From assembly GCA_004356305.1 (NCBI GenBank), contig SMXJ01000139.1, positions 1-16,212 of the forward strand: a stretch of DNA of 16,212 nucleotides, written 5' to 3'. Shown one piece after another: positions 7,811 through 14,450 of the stretch. Within the stretch, counting starts at the first letter, position 1. Each line of letters starts with the position of its first letter. Source of the stretch: Bacteroidota bacterium. GTDB lineage: Bacteria; Bacteroidota; Bacteroidia; Flavobacteriales; Flavobacteriaceae. The position numbers and the translations under genes are program-made. Below the pieces are notes generated by a model that saw only the letters and a list, made by a program, of their open reading frames with translations, made no database searches and was not told the origin of the DNA.

Positions 7811-9709
7811 ATGAGCGACGCTTTAAAACACGAATGTGGAATAGCATTAATTAGATTGCTTAAACCACTGGAATACTACAAAGAAAAGTACGGCACTGCC
7901 TTTTATGGGGTCAATAAAATGTACCTCTTGATGGAGAAACAACATAACCGTGGCCAGGATGGTGCCGGTTTTGCCAGTATAAAGCTTGATGTAGAACCCG
8001 GTGAGCGTTACATCAGTCGTATTCGTTCCAACGAAAACCAACCCATTCAAGATATCTTCGAGCAAATCAATGAACGCATCAATACAGAGTTCGAAGCCCA
8101 CCCGGATATTAAAGAAGATGTGGCTGCGCAAAAGAAATACATTCCCTATTTAGGAGAATTGCTCTTAGGCCATGTCCGTTACGGAACTTTTGGTGGAAAC
8201 AGCATCGAAGCGGTCCATCCTTTTTTACGTCAAAACAACTGGATGCATCGTAATTTGATCATTGCAGGAAATTTTAATATGACAAACACCCACGAGCTTT
8301 TCAATAACCTGATCAAGCTCGGGATGCATCCCAAAGATAAGGCCGATACTATTACCGTGATGGAAAAAATTGGCCACTTTCTGGACTTCGAAGTTCGTAA
8401 GCTATACAAGAAAGCGAAGGCTGCCGGAATGAGCAAAAGAGAGGCCTCTCCCTTTATTGCTGAAAATCTTAAGATCGATAAGATTCTTAGAAAATCTGCT
8501 AAAGACTGGGATGGCGGTTATGCAATGGTCGGATTATTGGGCCATGGAGATTCCTTTGTATTAAGAGATCCCGCCGGTATCCGCCCAGCCTATTATTATA
8601 AGGATGATGAAGTGGTAGTGGTAGCTAGTGAAAGACCGGTGATCCAAACGGTTTTTAATGTCCCATTCGAAAAAGTGATGGAATTGGATCCCGGACATGC
8701 ACTTATAGTGAAAAAAGACGGGACCTTTAAACTATCACAAATATTAGAACCTTTGGAACGAAAATCCTGTTCGTTCGAACGAATTTACTTTTCCCGCGGA
8801 AGTGATGCCGAAATTTACCAGGAGCGTAAGGAATTAGGAAAACTTTTGATGCCCAAAGTTTTGGAAAGCATCGATCACGATACTGAAAACACCGTTTTTT
8901 CATTCATCCCAAATACAGCCGAAACTTCTTTCTATGGAATGCTCGAAGCAGCCCAGGACGAACTGAACAAACAAAAGATCAAAGCCATATTAAAGGAGAA
9001 GGATTCATTAACACCCGAAAGGCTTCAGCAAATCCAAGCGCATAAGATCCGTATCGAAAAGCTTGCTATCAAGGACGTAAAATTGCGAACCTTTATTACC
9101 GAGGATAGCAGTCGGGACGATTTGGTTGCTCACGTCTATGATGTGACCTACGGGGTAGTAAAACCTACCGATAATCTAGTGATAATTGATGACAGCATCG
9201 TTCGTGGAACGACCTTAAAAAAGAGCATTTTAAAAATGCTCGACCGGTTGAACCCCAAGCGAATTGTGGTTGTATCTTCAGCACCACAGATTCGGTATCC
9301 GGATTGCTATGGAATCGATATGGCGCGTCTTGAAGATCTGGTCGCCTTTAATGCAGCAAGGGCTTTGCATAAGGAACGTGGAACAGAAAATATTATTGAA
9401 GAGATCTATCATAAGTGCAAAAAACAACTCACCTTAAAAGATTCTGAAATGGTGAATTATGTGAAAGAATTATATGCACCCTTTACAGATGAAGAGATTT
9501 CAGATAAAATTTCCGAGATCATCAGCGAAGACAATATCAATGCGAAAGTGAAAGTGATATTTCAGTCGGTAGATGATTTGCACAAAGCCTGTCCAAAAAA
9601 TTTAGGAGACTGGTATTTTACGGGGAATTACCCAACTCAGGGAGGAAATAGGGTAGTGAACAGAGCTTATGTTCACTTTTTCGAAGGAAATTCGGCTCGG
9701 GCCTACTAG
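7811..9709 (+). CDS. PurF-like amidophosphoribosyltransferase, long divergent form
   Basis: This is a 632-residue protein, about 130 longer than E. coli PurF, with the same two-domain order. The glutamine amidotransferase half has HEC9GI (nucleophile Cys9), QHNRGQDGAGF (44-54) and GHVRYGTFGG with R123. The oxyanion asparagine falls in AGNFNMTNTHEL, where a Phe (F155) replaces the usual Gly. The phosphoribosyltransferase half ends in the PRPP loop VIIDDSIVRGTT (457-468). Extra sequence lies at about 56-115 and 385-425, and the flexible loop differs from PurF. Cys9 follows an eight-residue leader that must be removed to free it, as in the Bacillus enzyme, yet the Fe-S cysteines of that enzyme are not conserved. 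It may make phosphoribosylamine, but a paralogous role is also possible. Only a weak -7-like TATTTCTG (7796-7803) precedes it. Confidence 0.85.
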   Translation: MSDALKHECGIALIRLLKPLEYYKEKYGTAFYGVNKMYLLMEKQHNRGQDGAGFASIKLDVEPGERYISRIRSNENQPIQDIFEQINERINTEFEAHPDIKEDVAAQKKYIPYLGELLLGHVRYGTFGGNSIEAVHPFLRQNNWMHRNLIIAGNFNMTNTHELFNNLIKLGMHPKDKADTITVMEKIGHFLDFEVRKLYKKAKAAGMSKREASPFIAENLKIDKILRKSAKDWDGGYAMVGLLGHGDSFVLRDPAGIRPAYYYKDDEVVVVASERPVIQTVFNVPFEKVMELDPGHALIVKKDGTFKLSQILEPLERKSCSFERIYFSRGSDAEIYQERKELGKLLMPKVLESIDHDTENTVFSFIPNTAETSFYGMLEAAQDELNKQKIKAILKEKDSLTPERLQQIQAHKIRIEKLAIKDVKLRTFITEDSSRDDLVAHVYDVTYGVVKPTDNLVIIDDSIVRGTTLKKSILKMLDRLNPKRIVVVSSAPQIRYPDCYGIDMARLEDLVAFNAARALHKERGTENIIEEIYHKCKKQLTLKDSEMVNYVKELYAPFTDEEISDKISEIISEDNINAKVKVIFQSVDDLHKACPKNLGDWYFTGNYPTQGGNRVVNRAYVHFFEGNSARAY

Positions 9710-9819
9710 ATTATATGTTAAATCTTTAAAATATGAGTCAAAAAAGTGCACTTTATCGAATATAAAAAACAGTTAGTCCAAAAGTAGGAAAAATCCCTAG
9801 CAGATATTATTTAATATCA

Positions 9820-9827
9820 TATATTTG
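9820..9827 (+). promoter_or_regulatory. -7 element of small-RNA unit 1
   Basis: TATATTTG matches TAnnTTTG exactly and sits 5 bp before the 5' hairpin of the repeated unit. Sequence similarity with the second copy begins just here, as expected if the unit is promoter plus RNA. No TTTG -33 box is seen at the usual spacing. Confidence 0.55.
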
Positions 9828-9832
9828 ACTCA

Positions 9833-9905
9833 TACCATAGCATAAGTAGGTTAAGTTCATGGTAAGATTTGGGGCAAAAAAGGTAAACTCTCGTTTACCT
9901 TTTTT
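9833..9905 (+). ncRNA. Candidate small RNA, copy 1
   Basis: This is a likely independent transcript of about 73 nt. It starts with a 6-bp stem (TACCAT 9833-9838 with ATGGTA 9859-9864) around a 20-nt loop. An open linker ending in GATTTGGGGC follows, then a perfect 13-bp terminator stem (9876-9888 with 9893-9905, loop TCTC) that ends in six T. A TAnnTTTG element lies at the right distance upstream. A second copy starts 254 bp downstream with the loop and linker unchanged and one extra base in each terminator arm. There is no reading frame of note. Target and role are unknown; the G-rich linker is the obvious candidate for base pairing. I do not recognise a named RNA family. The 6S-Flavo and Flavo-1 models would be the first to test. 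Confidence 0.6.
9876..9905 (+). terminator. Terminator hairpin of small-RNA unit 1
   Basis: A perfect 13-bp stem (AAAAAAGGTAAAC pairing with GTTTACCTTTTTT) with a TCTC tetraloop and a six-T tail. The A-run makes it symmetrical, so it may also act on the opposite strand. Confidence 0.85.
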
Positions 9906-9978
9906 CATTTATACCGGTTTGTTCTTCTTAATATGAAGATTCTAAAATTCGTTGTTGTACTTTGATTTTCTGATTTCT

Positions 9979-10018
9979 CACAATAATGCCATAGAAATAG
10001 CCATAAATTGTGCTTTTT
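9979..10018 (+). terminator. Weak terminator-like hairpin between the two small-RNA units
   Basis: CACAAT (9979-9984) pairs with ATTGTG (10007-10012) across a 22-nt loop and is followed by C and five T. A promoter-like TACTTTG (9959-9965) lies just upstream. It could mark a further short transcript, but the stem is short and AT-rich. Confidence 0.3.
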
Positions 10019-10052
10019 AACGAATATTAAGGCGATTGGTCTAAAATATTAT

Positions 10053-10065
10053 TTCTTCCGAAGAA
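10053..10065. promoter_or_regulatory. Palindrome upstream of small-RNA unit 2, possible operator
   Basis: TTCTTC-C-GAAGAA is a perfect inverted repeat that overlaps the expected -33 region of the second unit's promoter. Nothing like it precedes unit 1, so the two copies could be regulated differently. Its role as a protein site is inferred only from position and symmetry. Confidence 0.35.
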
Positions 10066-10073
10066 TAATCATA

Positions 10074-10081
10074 TATATTTG
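10074..10081 (+). promoter_or_regulatory. -7 element of small-RNA unit 2
   Basis: TATATTTG, identical to the element of unit 1 and at the same distance (5 bp) from the 5' hairpin. A 13-bp palindrome lies just upstream of it. Confidence 0.55.
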
Positions 10082-10086
10082 ACACA

Positions 10087-10160
10087 TACCATAGCATAAG
10101 TAGGTTAAGTTCATGGTAGATTTGGGGCAAAAAAAGGTAAACTCTCGTTTACCTTTTTTT
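10087..10160 (+). ncRNA. Candidate small RNA, copy 2
   Basis: This is the second copy of the small-RNA unit, about 74 nt. TACCAT (10087-10092) pairs with ATGGTA (10113-10118) around the same 20-nt loop, followed by the same GATTTGGGGC linker. The terminator stem is 14 bp (10129-10142 with 10147-10160): one A has been gained on the left arm and one T on the right, so pairing stays perfect. One A is missing just before the linker. Similarity to copy 1 stops at the terminator end and just upstream of the -7 element, so the repeated unit coincides with a complete transcription unit. Confidence 0.6.
10129..10160 (+). terminator. Terminator hairpin of small-RNA unit 2
   Basis: A perfect 14-bp stem with a TCTC loop and seven T at its 3' end. 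It is one base pair longer than the equivalent hairpin of unit 1. Confidence 0.85.
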
Positions 10161-10177
10161 ATGGCCTAAATCTAATT

Positions 10178-10235
10178 GGGTGGCGAACCTAAGACAAATC
10201 CCGTACAAATAGACAGGATTAACCTGGTGAGCCGT
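10178..10235 (+). repeat. 58-bp direct repeat, copy 1
   Basis: All 58 bases are identical to 10351-10408. The repeat can fold as GGC-GA-ACC, internal loop, AATCC, 14-nt loop, GGATT, internal loop, GGT-GA-GCC, so that tandem G.A pairs lie inside the outer helix. After it, 10251-10264 reads AACTCTCGTTTACC, which matches the loop and 3' arm of the small-RNA terminators. It is also followed by a local hairpin GTGAGC/GCTCAC (10227-10249) that copy 2 lacks. It encodes no convincing protein; a 69-codon minus-strand frame across both copies looks incidental. Confidence 0.85.
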
Positions 10236-10264
10236 ATTTTACCGCTCACTAACTCTCGTTTACC

Positions 10265-10350
10265 AATTTCGGCCTTGCGCCCTCGCGGGTATCTCCACCA
10301 AATGTCCACAGGACATTCGATTTTGCCCCGCAAAATTACGCTGCGATAAG
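10265..10350. repeat. Palindrome-rich spacer between the 58-bp repeats
   Basis: This block is more GC-rich than its surroundings and contains three small perfect hairpins in a row: CCC-TCGC-GGG (near 10280-10290), AATGTCC-ACA-GGACATT (10301-10317) and ATTTTGC-CCC-GCAAAAT (10320-10336). Such closely packed palindromes resemble dispersed intergenic elements of the REP or MITE kind. No flanking target duplication or transposase is visible. Confidence 0.6.
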
Positions 10351-10408
10351 GGGTGGCGAACCTAAGACAAATCCCGTACAAATAGACAGGATTAACCTGG
10401 TGAGCCGT
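10351..10408 (+). repeat. 58-bp direct repeat, copy 2
   Basis: Identical to 10178-10235 with a period of 173 bp. Sixteen bases further on, 10425-10438 reads AACTCTTGTTTACC, one base different from the terminator-like sequence after copy 1. Together with TAAAC/GTTTA pairing and a T-rich tail, this may be a weak terminator. Confidence 0.85.
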
Positions 10409-10466
10409 TTCCCTTGTGCTTATAAACTCTTGTTTACCTTTGTTTATGCTTAAAAATCACCCAAAT

Positions 10467-10507
10467 AAAAAACCCGCTTATTATGGTTCATCATAAACGG
10501 GCCTTTT
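10467..10507 (-). terminator. sodA: Terminator of the superoxide dismutase gene
   Basis: CCCG (10473-10476) pairs with CGGG (10498-10501), and the stem continues inward through TTAT/ATAA and ATG/CAT, with two mismatches, to a 3-nt loop. On the minus strand it ends in six T. The T-run on the other side means it can also stop plus-strand transcription arriving from the small-RNA region. Confidence 0.75.
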
Positions 10508-10523
10508 TAAAAAAGATCTTTTT

Positions 10524-11132
10524 CTATTTATAGGAACCATAACGTGTAGCCACCTCATCCCAATTGATCACATTAAAAAACGCTGCAACATAATCGGGTC
10601 TGCGGTTCTGGTAATTTAAGTAGTACGCGTGTTCCCAAACATCCAATCCCAGTATAGGTGTTCCGCCACAACCCACGTTTGGCATTAATGTATTGTCCTG
10701 ATTAGGGGTAGAGCATACCTCAACTTTTCCTCCCGGGTGTACACACAGCCAGGCCCATCCCGAACCAAATTGAGTTTTGGCAGCCGTAGAAAATGTTTCT
10801 TTAAATGAGTCAAAGCTTCCATAGGCTTCGTTAATGGCGCTCGCCAATTCTCCGGAAGGGCTTCCACCACCATCAGGCGACATAACTTCCCAAAACAGGG
10901 TGTGATTATAAAATCCGCCCCCGTTATTTCGAACTGCTTTGTTATTCATATCCAGCGAATCGAGAATATCTTCAATAGACTTTCCTTCATTCGCGGTTCC
11001 TTCAATAGCAGCATTTAAATTGGCTGTATATCCGGCATGATGCTTCCCGTGATGAATTTCCATAGTGCGGGCATCTATGTGAGGCTCCAGGGCGTCGTGT
11101 GCATATTTTAATGCGGGTAATTCAAAAGACAT
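10524..11132 (-). CDS. sodA: Superoxide dismutase, Mn/Fe family (probably Mn-type)
   Basis: This 202-residue enzyme disproportionates superoxide to oxygen and peroxide. The four metal ligands are present: H27 (EIHHGKHH), H77 (NHTLFW), D164 and H168 (LDVWEHAYYL). The GGGFYNH segment ahead of H77 and Q145 in STPNQDNTLM follow the pattern of Mn-type enzymes; Fe-type enzymes usually have Ala/Gln at the first site and Ala or His at the second. A cambialistic enzyme is still possible. There is no signal peptide, so it should be cytoplasmic. It stands alone, with its own -7 element (11170-11177) and terminator, and diverges from the helicase gene. Confidence 0.93.
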   Translation of the reverse strand: MSFELPALKYAHDALEPHIDARTMEIHHGKHHAGYTANLNAAIEGTANEGKSIEDILDSLDMNNKAVRNNGGGFYNHTLFWEVMSPDGGGSPSGELASAINEAYGSFDSFKETFSTAAKTQFGSGWAWLCVHPGGKVEVCSTPNQDNTLMPNVGCGGTPILGLDVWEHAYYLNYQNRRPDYVAAFFNVINWDEVATRYGSYK

Positions 11133-11169
11133 ATGATAATTTTTTTTTGGTTTCTAATAATTCCTATTT

Positions 11170-11177
11170 CAAAAGTA
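11170..11177 (-). promoter_or_regulatory. -7 element of the sodA promoter
   Basis: On the minus strand it reads TACTTTTG, an exact TAnnTTTG match 37 bp before the start codon. No oxidative-stress operator is recognisable. Confidence 0.5.
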
Positions 11178-11247
11178 CAGATTAAAAATGGTTTCTGTTG
11201 TTATGGAAATTATAAGATTTTTATAGTTTCATAGAAATTCTTAATAG

Positions 11248-11255
11248 TATCTTTA
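11248..11255 (+). promoter_or_regulatory. -7-like element upstream of the AddA-type gene
   Basis: TATCTTTA differs at one base from TAnnTTTG and lies 23 bp before the proposed TTG start. This fits a short leader and supports the start chosen for the helicase. Confidence 0.4.
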
Positions 11256-11278
11256 AAGTTCTCAATCTATCCATTCAT

Positions 11279-14200
11279 TTGAGTCATTCGAATACTTTTG
11301 TTATTTACAATGCTTCCGCAGGTAGCGGGAAAACTTTTGCATTGGTAAAAGCATATCTTAAAAAGATCCTCCTCCGGCCACAGACCGATTACTACAAACA
11401 TTTACTGGCCATAACATTCACCAACAAGGCAGTGGACGAAATGAAAACTCGTATCATCCAAACTCTGCTAGGTTTTTCTTCGGAAAAGGTCCCTGATACG
11501 GCTCAGAGGATGCTCGACTTAATCGTAGAAGAAACACATTTGAGCGAGGAAGAAATTAGAGCACATTCAAAAAATATTCTAAAACATCTTTTACATCATT
11601 ACGCCCAATTCAGTGTTGAGACCATTGATCATTTCAATCATCGTCTGATCAGAACCTTCGCTAAGGATCTAAATTTGGATACCGGCTTCGAGGTAAGCCT
11701 GGATGTAAAACAACTTATTTCCCAAGCTGTAGATCAACTCATCGACCGCGCAGGTGATGATGATGAGATCACGAAGATCCTTTTGGAATTTGCTCTTCAA
11801 AAAACCGATGATGACAAATCATGGGACATCGCGATCGATCTAAGAAAAGCCGCCGATCTGTTAACCAATGAAAATGACGCCAAGTATTTAGAACCTCTGA
11901 AGAAGAAATCGTTAGAAGATTTTGCAAGACTTCGAAAAAAACTAAAGGGTACTGCCACTTCGCATAAAGAAGAGATCATCCAAAAAGCAAAAAAGGTTGT
12001 TGACCTATTCCATGAGCATCAATTGGATCGAACTCATTTCAATGGCGGCTATTTATTCGACTTCTTTCACCAAGTTGCTGCCGGGGAATTTCGGTTAAAC
12101 TATAATACTGCCTGGCAGAATAACATGGAGGAAAAACCATTGTACCCTTCCCGTGTTGTGGGAGACAAAGCCCGGATCATCGACGATCTGATTCCAGAAT
12201 TTGTACAAGCATTCCGACGAATAAAACTCGAAGTAAACCGCTATTCTCTTCTTCAAAATATTCTCAAAAATCTGATCCCACTCGCCACAGTTAATCTCGT
12301 AAATCAAGAACTTCAACTCATCAAAAAAGAAGAGAATATCCTGCCCATTAATGAATTCAACACTCTTATTCATTCAAAAATAAAAGACCAGCCGGCCCCG
12401 TTTATTTATGAGCGCCTGGGAGATCGGTATCGCGACTTTTTTATCGACGAGTTTCAAGATACTTCGGCATTACAATGGAATAATTTGATCCCCTTGATAG
12501 ACAATGCAATTTCGCAGGAATATGAGTCAAAGGTCTCAGGCAGTTTATTACTGGTTGGTGATGCAAAGCAAGCCATTTACCGCTGGCGAGGCGGGTTACC
12601 CGAACAGTTTATCGGTTTATGCGAGAATGAAAGGCCATTTTCTAATTCAGAAAAAGCCTGTAAAACCCTGAACATCAACTATAGAAGTGCTCGTGAAATC
12701 ATTGAATTTAACAATTCCTTCTTTAGTTTTATTTCGAAGTATTTTGGTGATCAGAAGCATCGAGATCTTTACGAAACAGGCAATAAACAAAAATCTGCCG
12801 GCAAGGATGGGGGTTATGTAAAAATCGAATTTATCGATGCTGAAAACAAGGAAGACCTGCAAGGCCACTATTCGCAAAAAACACTACAAACCGTTACAGA
12901 AGTATTAGCCCTTGGATATAAGAAAAGTGACATTTGTGTACTAACCCGAAAGAGAAAAGAAGGAATTGCCATAAGCGAATATTTACTCGAAAATGAGATT
13001 CCTGTCATTTCCGAAGAAACCCTGATGCTTGATAATTCTCTTATAGTACGGTGTTTGGTCCATACACTTCAACTCAGTTTAAATCCACAAAACGAAGAGG
13101 TAAAGATCCAATTCTTAGACTTTTTACACCGCCACTTATCTATTTCAGAAGAAAAACACACTTTTTTCAAATTGCTCATTCATCAATCGCTTGAAACTCT
13201 TTCCGAAAAGCTTACCGAATATTCGATCGATTTCAAATTTGAAGAGTTACAGTGTCTGTCGCTTTATGAAAGTTGCGAATATACTATTGAAACTCTTGGC
13301 CTGAACACCAATAGCGATGTCTTTTTAACCAGTTTTATGGATTTGATCTTCAACTTTTCACAACGTCCGGAATCGGGAAAAAACGAGTTTCTCAGCTATT
13401 GGGAAACCGAAAAGGAGAAGGTGAGTATTTCAGAAAGTAAAAGCGTTGATGCCGTTAAAGTAATGACTATCCACAAAGCCAAGGGATTGGAATTTCCGGT
13501 GGTTATTTTCCCTTTTGCCGATCTTGATATTTACAAAGAAATTGATGCTGTTGCTTGGTATCCCTGGGATGAAGACGGTTTTAACGAATTACTTATTTCG
13601 TATAGTAAGAGCATTGCAGACTATGGTGAGGTGGGGTCTCAAATGGTAGAAAAACGCCGAAACACCCTTGAATTGGACAACCTTAACTTATTATATGTTA
13701 CCATGACGCGTGCCGAAAATCAGCTCTATATTTTTGCAAAAAATGAAAAGTCCAAAGATGAACCCACCACCTTCAACGGTTTTTTAAAGGCCTTTTTAGA
13801 ATCGGGTGGATATTGGAAGGAGGCATCGACAATTTATACATTCGGAACATCGAATCATGTGACTTCCGAAAAAGTTCAGAGTGTGGTGCATCACGTAGAG
13901 ATCCCCTATATAGTTTCACCTCCTGAAAGTCACAATATCAGGGTGGTCACTTCTGAAATTGACCAAGATAGTAAGGAGGCCTTGCGGTCCATTACCATCG
14001 GAAATTTACTTCACGATGCCATGGCCATGATAAAAACTACAGAAGATGTAGATAGAGTTGTCGATGATCTCAAGTTTCAGTTAAAGGATGATCCCAAGAC
14101 CTTTTTAGAAATAAAAGACAGGATAGTGAATATAGTGCAGCACCCTGAATTGAGCCCTCTTTTTCGGTCTTCAGAAAAAGTATACAACGAAGGTGATATC

Positions 14201-14413
14201 ATCACTCCCGAGAGGATACTGCGTCCCGATCGAATAAATATCCATGCTGATGAGAGTGTGACCATCATCGATTACAAAACCGGTCGGCCAAAAGAGCAAT
14301 ACGAATACCAGATAAACAGCTATGCCATGGCATTACAGGATATGGGATATCGCATCAGAGAAAAGCTTTTGGTTTACTCGAACAATAATGAAATTGTGAT
14401 AAATAAAACATAA
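11279..14413 (+). CDS. AddA/RecB-like UvrD-family helicase with C-terminal nuclease domain
   Basis: This is a 1044-residue superfamily 1A helicase-nuclease for double-strand break processing. Walker A ASAGSGKT falls at about residues 13-20, and Walker B reads DEFQDTS at 390-396. GDAKQAIYRWRGG follows (427-439), then INYRSAREII, then TIHKAKGLEFPVV (730-742) and LYVTMTRAENQL (805-816). The C-terminal nuclease has GNLLHDAM with H912, PDRI with D984, IIDYKTG with D998 and K1000, and Q1011 through Y1015, so all RecB-type catalytic motifs are present. The start must be TTG (11279), since no ATG precedes the Walker A motif in frame. B. subtilis AddA is somewhat longer. The partner AddB is not in this window. 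kbl follows after 37 bp. Confidence 0.9.
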   Translation: MSHSNTFVIYNASAGSGKTFALVKAYLKKILLRPQTDYYKHLLAITFTNKAVDEMKTRIIQTLLGFSSEKVPDTAQRMLDLIVEETHLSEEEIRAHSKNILKHLLHHYAQFSVETIDHFNHRLIRTFAKDLNLDTGFEVSLDVKQLISQAVDQLIDRAGDDDEITKILLEFALQKTDDDKSWDIAIDLRKAADLLTNENDAKYLEPLKKKSLEDFARLRKKLKGTATSHKEEIIQKAKKVVDLFHEHQLDRTHFNGGYLFDFFHQVAAGEFRLNYNTAWQNNMEEKPLYPSRVVGDKARIIDDLIPEFVQAFRRIKLEVNRYSLLQNILKNLIPLATVNLVNQELQLIKKEENILPINEFNTLIHSKIKDQPAPFIYERLGDRYRDFFIDEFQDTSALQWNNLIPLIDNAISQEYESKVSGSLLLVGDAKQAIYRWRGGLPEQFIGLCENERPFSNSEKACKTLNINYRSAREIIEFNNSFFSFISKYFGDQKHRDLYETGNKQKSAGKDGGYVKIEFIDAENKEDLQGHYSQKTLQTVTEVLALGYKKSDICVLTRKRKEGIAISEYLLENEIPVISEETLMLDNSLIVRCLVHTLQLSLNPQNEEVKIQFLDFLHRHLSISEEKHTFFKLLIHQSLETLSEKLTEYSIDFKFEELQCLSLYESCEYTIETLGLNTNSDVFLTSFMDLIFNFSQRPESGKNEFLSYWETEKEKVSISESKSVDAVKVMTIHKAKGLEFPVVIFPFADLDIYKEIDAVAWYPWDEDGFNELLISYSKSIADYGEVGSQMVEKRRNTLELDNLNLLYVTMTRAENQLYIFAKNEKSKDEPTTFNGFLKAFLESGGYWKEASTIYTFGTSNHVTSEKVQSVVHHVEIPYIVSPPESHNIRVVTSEIDQDSKEALRSITIGNLLHDAMAMIKTTEDVDRVVDDLKFQLKDDPKTFLEIKDRIVNIVQHPELSPLFRSSEKVYNEGDIITPERILRPDRINIHADESVTIIDYKTGRPKEQYEYQINSYAMALQDMGYRIREKLLVYSNNNEIVINKT

Positions 14414-14450
14414 ATTTGACCCCGATAACCAGCTGAGAAAAAAGATAAAA

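Noticed and set aside
9733..9765. Ten-codon frame beginning ATGAGTCAAAAA after the PurF-like gene
   Set aside because: Too short, with no repeat in the window and no recognisable motif.
9933..9965. Ten-codon frame MKILKFVVVL resembling the start of a signal peptide
   Set aside because: It stops at once and no continuation is found in other frames, so a pseudogene cannot be supported.
9817..10160. Riboswitch in front of a gene
   Set aside because: Each unit ends in its own terminator with no gene directly downstream on that strand; the next gene is on the opposite strand.
10172..10381. 69-codon minus-strand frame across the intergenic repeats
   Set aside because: It begins in one 58-bp repeat and ends in the other, runs through the palindromes, and has no start context or family features; the repeat structure explains it.
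9817..10438. CRISPR array
   Set aside because: Repeats are few, long and of two different kinds, spacing is unequal and no cas genes are present.
9710..10523. Insertion sequence
   Set aside because: No transposase frame, no terminal inverted repeats and no target duplication are visible.
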